Positions 19,065-27,239 of a stretch of 64,000 nucleotides of DNA are shown one piece after another. Made by a program: the position numbers and the translations under genes. A model generated the notes under the pieces. The model searched no databases. It worked only from the letters and a program-made list of their open reading frames with translations, and was not told the DNA's origin. This DNA is from Pythium myriotylum (Eukaryota; Oomycota; Peronosporomycetes; Pythiales; Pythiaceae). The stretch covers positions 2,294,001 through 2,358,000 of the forward strand of contig JALJCQ010000001.1 in the NCBI GenBank assembly GCA_023091665.1. Reading direction: 5' to 3'. Position 1 is the first letter of the stretch, and the number at the start of each line of letters is the position of its first letter.

Positions 19065-21800
19065 ATGGGCAAGAAAGTCTCGCTTCTCGGGCGTGTGCTG
19101 CTCGTACTGGCAGCACTTGCGTCGTTGGCTCAAGCTCAAACCAAGGTCAAACTTGACGACGGCACCGGCCTTGTGGTGTACTTTCGCACGGCGTGGACGA
19201 CTCCCTACATCCATTACAATGCCGGCTCGGGCTGGACCACTTCTCCTGGCGTCAAGATGACGGCTAGTACGGATCGTGTGTACTTTCCCTCTGAAGCTGG
19301 CTGGTGGCAAGCATCCTTCGCTTCTCCACAGGCATCACTGGAGTTTGTGTTCAACAACAATGCTGGAACGTGGGACAACAACGGCAACAACAACTACAAG
19401 GCCACGACCGCGGGTTGGTGGGCTGTGACAAGCACGCTCACGACGGCTGCGAACCCACCGGTGCTGGTTAAAGCCAACGATGGATCTGGACTCCACATCT
19501 TCTTCCGCACCGGATGGACAGCACCGTACATCCACTACAACGCAGGGTCCGGCTGGACCACGTCGCCCGGGGTCAAAATGAGTGCCAGCACGGACGCGAC
19601 ATTCCCGTCGGCTGCAGGCTGGTTCCAAACCGACTTCGCGTCCCCACAGGCGTCCCTTGAGTTCGTGTTCAACAATGGTGCTGGTACGTGGGACAACAAC
19701 GGGGGCAACAACTACAAGGTCTCGTCTGCAGGTTACTGGGGTCTCACGACAACTGTCACAACGCCACCGTATCCTATCCCAGCTTCGTCTTCGGCAACGC
19801 CAGCTCCAACCACCACTGCTCCTGCTACAACGGCACCAGTGACAACAACCACAGCACCAACCCCAACGTCCACGACAGCAACTCCGTCGCCTACGTCAAC
19901 AACTGCAACTCCGACACCAACAGCTACGGGACCAGTCACGGTCCCTCCGGCACCGACCGCTACACCCCAGCCCTCAACGACGTGCTCCAACTACAACGGT
20001 CAAGACTCGTGTACCGGCTCAGTCGTCGATGCACCTGCTTCGAGTGACGACCGTCGCTGGCAAACACCGTCGCGCAACTCTTCCCTTTACCGATCCACAT
20101 ACCAGGACTACCGATCTCTCCAGGGATACGCACACGTCGTCTACGCCGCCGGTCGCCAATCTGCTACTGTCACCGTCCGCACTTTCCTTCGCGTCCCGAC
20201 GGCAACATGCTCGTACTCGTTCAACGGCGCGAGCCAGTCGTCCGCCACTTTCACGGCCACGACATCCTTGACCTCCGACCTCAACATCGTCGTCACATGC
20301 AGTGCCGGCTCGGACACGTGGACGTTGACGTTGGACCCTGTCAACTTCGTGTGGCAGAACACCGCCGTTCCTACTCCGGCTGGCTTTGAGGGTGGTCAGA
20401 AGGGTGCTATCGTGGATTTGTTCGGCTGGCCGTACGCGGATATTGAGCAAGAGTGCAAGGACTTTTTGGGCAAGGCTGGCTATCTCGGAGTGAAGATCAA
20501 CCCTCCGCAGGAGTCGGTCATGACAGACGCTTGGCCACAGAGTGGTCAGCGCAACCCGTGGTACTTCGTGTACCAGCCTGTGAGCTATCGTCTCATCTCA
20601 CGGTTGGGGTCGCGCGCTCAACTCCGCTCGATGATCCAGACGTGTCGTGCCAACGGTGTCCGTGTGTACGCGGATGCGGTGGTGAACCACATGTCTGGTG
20701 GCGGTAACGATGTGAACCCGATGCATCGCAACCCGAGTGGCAGCAGTTGCACTACGTGGGGTCCGAAGTCAAGCGTTGGAGGCTCGCCGTACTTCACGCA
20801 CAACTTCGCATTCGGCACGAACCCTGAGACGGGTCTTCGTGCTGCTGCCGAGTTCCCTGCTGTGCCGTACGCTCCATCAGACTTCCACTGTGAACGCTCG
20901 CTGAACTCCTATACCGATCCAATTTCCTTATCTGCGGGATGGTTGGAAGGTTTGCTGGACATCAACACTGGTAAGACCAACGTGCGTGAACGCATCGCAC
21001 AATACTTCGTCGACCTGATCGGTATCGGCTTCAGTGGTTTCCGCATCGATGCCATGAAGCACATCGGTCCAACCGACACGGCTGCCATCTTCGGTCTCTT
21101 CAACACGTACTTGGGTGGTAGTCTACCGTCAGACTTCATCATGTGGGGAGAGGTGATTCTCGGTGGTGAGGCGCAGCTGTTGGCGTGCAACAAGGACTCG
21201 GGTTACAACTTCTACCAGGAACTAGACTCGCGCTACGCTGCTGCTGGAATCTCATCTACCGACATTAGCAAGCTCAAGATCTGGTCCTCCGATTATCCCA
21301 AGGAGATGCCGATTTGTGGGAGTTGGATCTTGCCGGCGTCTCGTTTTGTGATCCAGAACGACGATCACGATCAACAACAAGCTGGCTCAACTTCGCGGGA
21401 CATGCAGGACAAAGGATCGGTGCTCGTGAAAGATCGCAACGTCGCCACTCACCGGAACTTTGAGGTGCAGCTTTTCACCAGAACTGACGCAGACTGGAAG
21501 ATCAAGGTCGTGCTCAGCTCGTTCACGATTTATCCCGACAACACACCCGCTGGCTTTCCGGATGGGTACTCCGACTGTGCAAAGGGCTTCGACTCATCTG
21601 CTGGCCAGTCGTGCACACTCAGTGTTCCATACGAGAAAGCATTCCGAGCTGGGTCGTGCGGGTACACAGTTGAAGGGTTCTCAACAGTCGGCAAGTACAC
21701 TCGTGTGCACCGCGATCTGACGATCGTGAACGCTATGCGTTCCTGGGTGGGACTCAGCTCGGTGACTGCCAGCCAAGTGGGGATCACAGGCTCTTGTTGA
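19065..21800 (+). CDS. Secreted alpha-amylase (CBM25-CBM25-linker-GH13), copy 1, 911 aa
   Basis: Endo-acting enzyme that cuts alpha-1,4-glucan links in starch or glycogen outside the cell. Signal peptide at 1-25 (VLLVLAALASLAQAQ). Two CBM25-type starch-binding modules at about 27-115 and 125-225, each with the YIHYNAGSGWTTSPGVKM and FVFNN.AGTWDNN cores. A Thr/Pro/Ala/Ser linker runs to about 300, then a beta-rich cysteine-containing region (about 303-440) before the GH13 barrel. Barrel motifs: VKINPPQE, YADAVVNH, nucleophile Asp662 in GFRIDAMKH, acid/base Glu696 in MWGEVI, and Asp769 in QNDDHD. The C-terminal all-beta domain ends in GITGSC. A single exon and first of three tandem copies. Parts of it are identical to copies 2 and 3. 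Confidence 0.93.
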   Translation: MGKKVSLLGRVLLVLAALASLAQAQTKVKLDDGTGLVVYFRTAWTTPYIHYNAGSGWTTSPGVKMTASTDRVYFPSEAGWWQASFASPQASLEFVFNNNAGTWDNNGNNNYKATTAGWWAVTSTLTTAANPPVLVKANDGSGLHIFFRTGWTAPYIHYNAGSGWTTSPGVKMSASTDATFPSAAGWFQTDFASPQASLEFVFNNGAGTWDNNGGNNYKVSSAGYWGLTTTVTTPPYPIPASSSATPAPTTTAPATTAPVTTTTAPTPTSTTATPSPTSTTATPTPTATGPVTVPPAPTATPQPSTTCSNYNGQDSCTGSVVDAPASSDDRRWQTPSRNSSLYRSTYQDYRSLQGYAHVVYAAGRQSATVTVRTFLRVPTATCSYSFNGASQSSATFTATTSLTSDLNIVVTCSAGSDTWTLTLDPVNFVWQNTAVPTPAGFEGGQKGAIVDLFGWPYADIEQECKDFLGKAGYLGVKINPPQESVMTDAWPQSGQRNPWYFVYQPVSYRLISRLGSRAQLRSMIQTCRANGVRVYADAVVNHMSGGGNDVNPMHRNPSGSSCTTWGPKSSVGGSPYFTHNFAFGTNPETGLRAAAEFPAVPYAPSDFHCERSLNSYTDPISLSAGWLEGLLDINTGKTNVRERIAQYFVDLIGIGFSGFRIDAMKHIGPTDTAAIFGLFNTYLGGSLPSDFIMWGEVILGGEAQLLACNKDSGYNFYQELDSRYAAAGISSTDISKLKIWSSDYPKEMPICGSWILPASRFVIQNDDHDQQQAGSTSRDMQDKGSVLVKDRNVATHRNFEVQLFTRTDADWKIKVVLSSFTIYPDNTPAGFPDGYSDCAKGFDSSAGQSCTLSVPYEKAFRAGSCGYTVEGFSTVGKYTRVHRDLTIVNAMRSWVGLSSVTASQVGITGSC
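19960..20902 (+). repeat. 943-bp block shared with amylase copy 2
   Basis: Matches 23855-24797 at a constant offset of 3895 bp with no difference found. It covers the end of the linker, the beta-rich middle region and the first part of the barrel. The subsegment 20052-20522 is also identical in copy 3. Confidence 0.9.
20962..21256 (+). repeat. 295-bp block shared with amylase copy 2
   Basis: Matches 24857-25151 at the same 3895-bp offset, with one silent difference at 21149. The 59 bp separating it from the first block is diverged. It encodes the catalytic nucleophile and acid/base region. Confidence 0.88.
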
Positions 21801-22282
21801 GAGCCCACCTTAGTGACAATGAGAGTATTTGTGTGTAGCAGAAACCTCCATTGTGCATTCAAATACATGCAGTACGTTTCCTTTATGCCTGTCGACTCTT
21901 GGCTCAGATGTTCTAATGCGTTTGAGACAAACCTTGAAAGCTGTTACGCCTGGCCGCACGGTTCTTTGATTTGCGACAGCAACTGCCCGGAGCCTTTTTG
22001 GCGTCCACAATAGTTGAGTGTGCACCATGGTAAACTCCGAACGATTGACTTCGTTCGAGTCAACATTCTTCTTCGACGAAGCCGTAACTGAAAAATCCAG
22101 TAAAGCTGGTACCAACAAATCCTCGCGTGGCCACCGAGAGCGAACATGCGATTGAAACAGTACACGGTTTGACCCTCGCTAATCGCGCGGCGGTAAACAG
22201 TGCAGTGCAAATCGTGCTATTCTTGCCATTGTTGATCCAATGTCTCGTGCGAGTGGGAAGGCTGATGCTGCCGCATCACCCG

Positions 22283-22338
22283 CGTCCTCCGAATGGCTGA
22301 GCAATCGCGACGTCCTCCGAATGGCTGAGCAATCGCGA
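22283..22338 (+). repeat. 28-bp tandem duplication (two units)
   Basis: Two exact head-to-tail copies, 22283-22310 and 22311-22338, beginning CGTCCTCCGAATGGC and ending CAATCGCGA. Confidence 0.9.
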
Positions 22339-22857
22339 AGGCAAGTGTTGACATCTGAGAACACCAAGTTGAAGTTCAATCGTGGCTGCTTGAAAGAGTT
22401 GCCATCTCCACTGGAATTCTCGGTGCCAGCTGGAGCGCAATGTTTATCATAGAAAGGTTAATTTAAGACTGCACCTACCAAACAAGGTTCTTCATACATC
22501 AAAATGCTGTCGATAACATGCCGTGTTTTGGTAAAGAGAGCAGATGAGCCATTCTGAGTCGTTGACCCATGCACCCGCACGAAGCAGCAGATGTGTGCAT
22601 AGGTGGTTCACCTGATTGTGCATAACAAATACCCTGTCATCTTTGGTCGAGTTGTCTGCGTTCACGCCTCTGTGCACTTGAACTTGCGCAGCATCAGTCG
22701 GTGGATGCTGGCGTCCACTGTGGGCCTGTGCTCGACCAGATTCTTGGTGAGATTGCAGGTGGCGTCCGTTGCTGTCCACCGAACCAGACGCAACTTCAAG
22801 TCACGTTTCCTCCTGTCCCACTGAGACGGCACTGCGCAGCGATCAATAACGCCAGTC

Positions 22858-22871
22858 TCACTCGAAATTAC
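22858..22871 (+). promoter_or_regulatory. Weak INR-like element of amylase 2
   Basis: TCACTCGAAATTAC matches about 10 of 14 positions of the oomycete start consensus and lies 67 nt before ATG 22939, similar in place to the elements of the other amylases. Confidence 0.3.
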
Positions 22872-22938
22872 GCCGCCAATCAAGTAGAGTTCTTCAATCA
22901 AGCGTCGGTTCCGACCAGCGTCGTCGAGTGATAGTGCT

Positions 22939-25695
22939 ATGGGATCCAAACATAATGCACTCCAGGCACTCCTTCTAGTGTTCTGCACATTCGCGATCAC
23001 CAATGCGCAGACTCTCGCCAAGTCCGATGACGGCACTGGACTCCACATCTACTTCCGATCTGGATGGACAGCCCCCAACATTTACTACAACGCCGGGTCT
23101 GGATGGATCAGCTCACCGGGAGTGAAAATGACTGCAAGCACGGATCGCGTTCGCTTCCCGTCAGAGTCCGGGTGGTTCAGATTCGATCTGGCAGCACCGG
23201 CCACCAGTCTCGAGTTTGTCTTCAATAACGGTGCCGGTACCTGGGATAACAACGCCAGCAAGAACTACAAGGTCTCGACAGCGGGAACATATGCTGTTGT
23301 GAGCACGGTCGCGCCTCCACCAAACCCAGTCGTCCAAGTGAAGAGCAACGACGGCACAGGTCTTCACGTTTTCTTCCGCACAGCGTGGACTAATCCCTAC
23401 ATCCACTACAACAAGGGCTCAGGATGGACGACTTCGCCAGGCGACAAGCTCTCGGTTAGTAGGGACGCGGCATTCCCTGTCGCCGACGGCTGGTTCCAAG
23501 CAGACTTTGCGTCGCCTCAGGCATCCCTTGAGTTTGTGTTCAACAACGGGGCTGGCACCTGGGACAGCAACGGGGGAAATAACTACAAGGTGTCGTCCGC
23601 GGGGACATTTGCAGTTACGACCACCATCACGATTCCACCGTACTCGCTGTCTCCGACACCGACGTCGGCTCCGACGCCGACGCCGACGCCTACGGCTGCA
23701 ACACCATCACCATCCCCGACGGTGAACACGCCGGTGCCGACAACAGGCGCTCCTGCAACCACGTCGCCTCCACCCGTGCCCATTACAACTGCACCGGCAC
23801 CTGTTCCGACCCCAATCCCGTCTGGTAGTGTTACCGTTCCGCCGGCACCGACCACTACACCCCAGCCCTCAACGACGTGCTCCAACTACAACGGTCAAGA
23901 CTCGTGTACCGGCTCAGTCGTCGATGCACCTGCTTCGAGTGACGACCGTCGCTGGCAAACACCGTCGCGCAACTCTTCCCTTTACCGATCCACATACCAG
24001 GACTACCGATCTCTCCAGGGATACGCACACGTCGTCTACGCCGCCGGTCGCCAATCTGCTACTGTCACCGTCCGCACTTTCCTTCGCGTCCCGACGGCAA
24101 CATGCTCGTACTCGTTCAACGGCGCGAGCCAGTCGTCCGCCACTTTCACGGCCACGACATCCTTGACCTCCGACCTCAACATCGTCGTCACATGCAGTGC
24201 CGGCTCGGACACGTGGACGTTGACGTTGGACCCTGTCAACTTCGTGTGGCAGAACACCGCCGTTCCTACTCCGGCTGGCTTTGAGGGTGGTCAGAAGGGT
24301 GCTATCGTGGATTTGTTCGGCTGGCCGTACGCGGATATTGAGCAAGAGTGCAAGGACTTTTTGGGCAAGGCTGGCTATCTCGGAGTGAAGATCAACCCTC
24401 CGCAGGAGTCGGTCATGACAGACGCTTGGCCACAGAGTGGTCAGCGCAACCCGTGGTACTTCGTGTACCAGCCTGTGAGCTATCGTCTCATCTCACGGTT
24501 GGGGTCGCGCGCTCAACTCCGCTCGATGATCCAGACGTGTCGTGCCAACGGTGTCCGTGTGTACGCGGATGCGGTGGTGAACCACATGTCTGGTGGCGGT
24601 AACGATGTGAACCCGATGCATCGCAACCCGAGTGGCAGCAGTTGCACTACGTGGGGTCCGAAGTCAAGCGTTGGAGGCTCGCCGTACTTCACGCACAACT
24701 TCGCATTCGGCACGAACCCTGAGACGGGTCTTCGTGCTGCTGCCGAGTTCCCTGCTGTGCCGTACGCTCCATCAGACTTCCACTGTGAACGCTCGCTTAA
24801 TGCGTACACAGACGGCTTGATCCTCTCCGCTGGTTGGCTCGAGGGCCTATTGGATCTCAACACTGGTAAGACCAACGTGCGTGAACGCATCGCACAATAC
24901 TTCGTCGACCTGATCGGTATCGGCTTCAGTGGTTTCCGCATCGATGCCATGAAGCACATCGGTCCAACCGACACGGCTGCCATCTTCGGTCTCTTCAACA
25001 CGTACTTGGGTGGTAGTCTACCGTCAGACTTCATCATGTGGGGGGAGGTGATTCTCGGTGGTGAGGCGCAGCTGTTGGCGTGCAACAAGGACTCGGGTTA
25101 CAACTTCTACCAGGAACTAGACTCGCGCTACGCTGCTGCTGGAATCTCATCCACTGACATCAGCAAGCTCAAGATCTGGTCCTCCGACTACCCAAAAGAG
25201 TTCCCCGTGTGTGGCAGCTGGATCTTGCCGGCGTCTCGTTTTGTGATTCAGAACGACGATCATGACCAACAGCAGCAGGGCTCAACCTCACGAGATATGC
25301 AGGACAAAGGCACAGTCTTGGTGAAGAACCGCGATGTGGCATCTCACCGCAACTTTGAGGTCCAGCTCTTCACTAGACGTGAAGCGGACTGGAAGATCAA
25401 GGTCGTCCTCAGCTCGTATACTCTCTTTCCAGATAACACACCCGCTGGCTTCCCGGATGGGTACTCGGACTGCTCGAAAGGCTTTGATGCGTCGGCAGGC
25501 CAAAAGTGCACATTGAGTGTTCCATATGAAAAGGCGTTCCGCGCCGGTTCCTGTGGTTACACGGTTGAGGGCTTCGCCACCGCAGGCAAGTACACACGTG
25601 TCCATCGTGACCTGTCGATCGTGAACGCGATGCGTTCATGGGTGGGTCTCGGCTCGGTGACTGCCAGTCAGGTTGGGATCACTGGGGCGTGCTAA
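22939..25695 (+). CDS. Secreted alpha-amylase (CBM25-CBM25-linker-GH13), copy 2, 918 aa
   Basis: Same order as copy 1: signal peptide (ALQALLLVFCTFAITNAQ), two CBM25-type modules, a longer Pro/Thr linker, the beta-rich middle region and a GH13 barrel. Catalytic residues are Asp669, Glu703 and Asp776 (the last again in QNDDHD). The starch-binding modules and linker differ from copy 1 at many codons. Most of residues 307-620 and 640-738 are encoded by DNA identical to copy 1, and parts are identical to copy 3. After the shared blocks, copies diverge again but stay about as similar as ordinary paralogues. A single exon with the ATG at 22939. Confidence 0.93.
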   Translation: MGSKHNALQALLLVFCTFAITNAQTLAKSDDGTGLHIYFRSGWTAPNIYYNAGSGWISSPGVKMTASTDRVRFPSESGWFRFDLAAPATSLEFVFNNGAGTWDNNASKNYKVSTAGTYAVVSTVAPPPNPVVQVKSNDGTGLHVFFRTAWTNPYIHYNKGSGWTTSPGDKLSVSRDAAFPVADGWFQADFASPQASLEFVFNNGAGTWDSNGGNNYKVSSAGTFAVTTTITIPPYSLSPTPTSAPTPTPTPTAATPSPSPTVNTPVPTTGAPATTSPPPVPITTAPAPVPTPIPSGSVTVPPAPTTTPQPSTTCSNYNGQDSCTGSVVDAPASSDDRRWQTPSRNSSLYRSTYQDYRSLQGYAHVVYAAGRQSATVTVRTFLRVPTATCSYSFNGASQSSATFTATTSLTSDLNIVVTCSAGSDTWTLTLDPVNFVWQNTAVPTPAGFEGGQKGAIVDLFGWPYADIEQECKDFLGKAGYLGVKINPPQESVMTDAWPQSGQRNPWYFVYQPVSYRLISRLGSRAQLRSMIQTCRANGVRVYADAVVNHMSGGGNDVNPMHRNPSGSSCTTWGPKSSVGGSPYFTHNFAFGTNPETGLRAAAEFPAVPYAPSDFHCERSLNAYTDGLILSAGWLEGLLDLNTGKTNVRERIAQYFVDLIGIGFSGFRIDAMKHIGPTDTAAIFGLFNTYLGGSLPSDFIMWGEVILGGEAQLLACNKDSGYNFYQELDSRYAAAGISSTDISKLKIWSSDYPKEFPVCGSWILPASRFVIQNDDHDQQQQGSTSRDMQDKGTVLVKNRDVASHRNFEVQLFTRREADWKIKVVLSSYTLFPDNTPAGFPDGYSDCSKGFDASAGQKCTLSVPYEKAFRAGSCGYTVEGFATAGKYTRVHRDLSIVNAMRSWVGLGSVTASQVGITGAC
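23855..24797 (+). repeat. 943-bp block shared with amylase copy 1
   Basis: Partner of 19960-20902. Its first difference upstream is one base (ACCACTAC against ACCGCTAC), beyond which the linker sequences drift apart. Confidence 0.9.
24857..25151 (+). repeat. 295-bp block shared with amylase copy 1
   Basis: Partner of 20962-21256, with one silent G/A difference at 25044. Confidence 0.88.
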
Positions 25696-26050
25696 GCGGT
25701 GACCAGATAAGTCAATGTTGCGAGTTCACCATACGATCGATGTCTCGCTGCACTACACAGTACTGTACTAGATGGCAGAAGACTATAGGATCAGTTGTTG
25801 GAAATGTTATCCCCCCGTCTGTTGGTGCTTCGTCAAGGCCATTCAGGCGGGCGTCCTTTGTACACTTGATTGGTATCTTCTCTGTGCGTCGAAGCCGATG
25901 CTCCCAGGGAAGGAATCCAGTGATACCTCTTTTGGCAAGTTCACCTTCGACCTGAGAAGGCGAACAGACTTCATCCTGAATCGAGGATAAGACATCCATT
26001 GTGTTGCGTACTGTAGTGCAAAGTAGTACTAGTACTGTATCACCGACTTT

Positions 26051-26063
26051 GGGGGGGGGGGGG
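26051..26063 (+). repeat. Poly-G run (13 bases)
   Basis: Uninterrupted run of 13 G residues; a likely spot for length variation or assembly error. Confidence 0.95.
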
Positions 26064-26626
26064 TCTGCCTGTTCTGCCGAAGAACCGGCCAGTTGATGAT
26101 CAACCAGCGGCTGGTGACAAGAATTCCAGTGAAAGGTGCTACACTTCCCTGTCTATGGACATCAATGTTGAAGATCCGACTTCGCTTGTCTCCCATACAC
26201 AACACGATTAATTTCGATACTACGTACGTAGAGAGCTTGATCCCCGAAGACCTTTTCTCGACACTCTCTGCAACTGCGGGTTTAAGCACAATCCGATCCA
26301 CATTGTCGGAAAAGCAAGCTCCCAAGGCGAAGTCGATGGGCTTTTCGAGTAATCACCCACTCCAGACGAGTCGATCTCCACGAATGTCAACCGTCCCTGC
26401 TCTCGCTGGTTAGTGATGAACATGTTTCCGATTCAAGCCGATCCGTCCACCAGTTTGGTCATCGTCAACTTGAACTCGGGGTTGAACTTGCGCTCCCTCC
26501 ACGCGCTGCGACAACCCATGAAGCTAGATGCAACACAAGGTGCATCGAGCTGCCCATCAATACCTCTCGAAATCCAGTGCCGGCCTCTGGCTCCTCTAAA
26601 AGACAGAATCCCCTCCTTCTCTCGCT

Positions 26627-26632
<6 letters not shown>

Positions 26633-26670
<38 letters not shown>
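26633..26670 (+). repeat. (CT)19 microsatellite
   Basis: Nineteen perfect CT units inside a longer pyrimidine-rich tract (about 26610-26674). Confidence 0.95.
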
Positions 26671-26673
<3 letters not shown>

Positions 26674-27173
26674 ACTCAATCCATTGCTGAGCTTGATCGT
26701 TTCTTGTAAGCAACGATGAGTCGAGATCCACCTTTCCTTTGTGGTGCTTGGCATTTCGGGCTCCTCCTCCTTGACGTCATCGATTCAGAAATGGCCCGTC
26801 CTAGTGGATGTTGCGTCCGGCTGCGTCTCCAGGAATTCCAGTAAGAGGAGCAACTCGCCCATTTTATGGAACGATCTCGCGTTGAAGCAGCGAGAGGGTG
26901 CAACTCCAGGGTTTGGTTCTTGCTCTCGTTGAGCGCCGTCGCAGACTCAACTAAGCCTAAGGAGGCTAAGGATACGCTTGTACCTTCCGCATGGAACCAG
27001 ATGCAGTCCATCCATCCACTTCACTCGCTCGACTCCGCCTGCCTCCGGCGACGCATGGATGACGCCACGAAAGATAGCGTGTCAGGAGGGCTTCGAAGGG
27101 ACTTGATAATGAACCTTGCTGCTGCAGGACCACCTAAACTAGCTGCACACGATTTGGGCGCGTCGGAGTCAAC

Positions 27174-27187
27174 TCACTTGCCAATTT
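27174..27187 (+). promoter_or_regulatory. Oomycete INR/FPR-like start element of amylase 3
   Basis: TCACTTGCCAATTT matches 13 of 14 positions of TCAYTYYNCAWTTT and ends 52 nt before ATG 27240. This supports 27240 rather than an in-frame upstream ATG at 27186, whose coding start would overlap the element. Confidence 0.65.
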
Positions 27188-27239
27188 GCCTTCGACTGAC
27201 GAGAAGCCACCTTTCACCAGCACCAGTCGTCCAGCTGTC

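Larger units (their letters stand above)
21801..22938. other. 1.1-kb spacer between amylases 1 and 2
   Basis: No convincing gene. It holds a 28-bp tandem duplication and, near its right end, a weak start element. A 70-codon open frame at 22240-22452 crosses the duplication and looks like chance. Confidence 0.5.
25696..27239. other. 1.5-kb spacer between amylases 2 and 3
   Basis: No supportable gene. It contains a 13-base G run, a CT microsatellite and the start element of amylase 3. Short open frames in it lack family resemblance; decayed mobile-element sequence is possible but I recognise no domain. Confidence 0.5.

Noticed and set aside
20019..20450. Antisense gene conserved in all three amylase loci
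   Set aside because: The identical antisense frames only reflect the identical DNA of the conversion tracts; no start or splice signals support a gene.
22240..22452. Small gene between amylases 1 and 2
   Set aside because: Seventy codons over a 28-bp tandem duplication, with no recognisable protein features.
25712..26423. Transposon or retroelement remnant in the spacer between amylases 2 and 3
   Set aside because: Some short frames looked suggestive, but no reverse transcriptase, integrase or transposase motif, terminal repeat or target duplication could be seen.
26433..26731. Arg/Glu-rich small proteins
   Set aside because: They are translations of the CT microsatellite.
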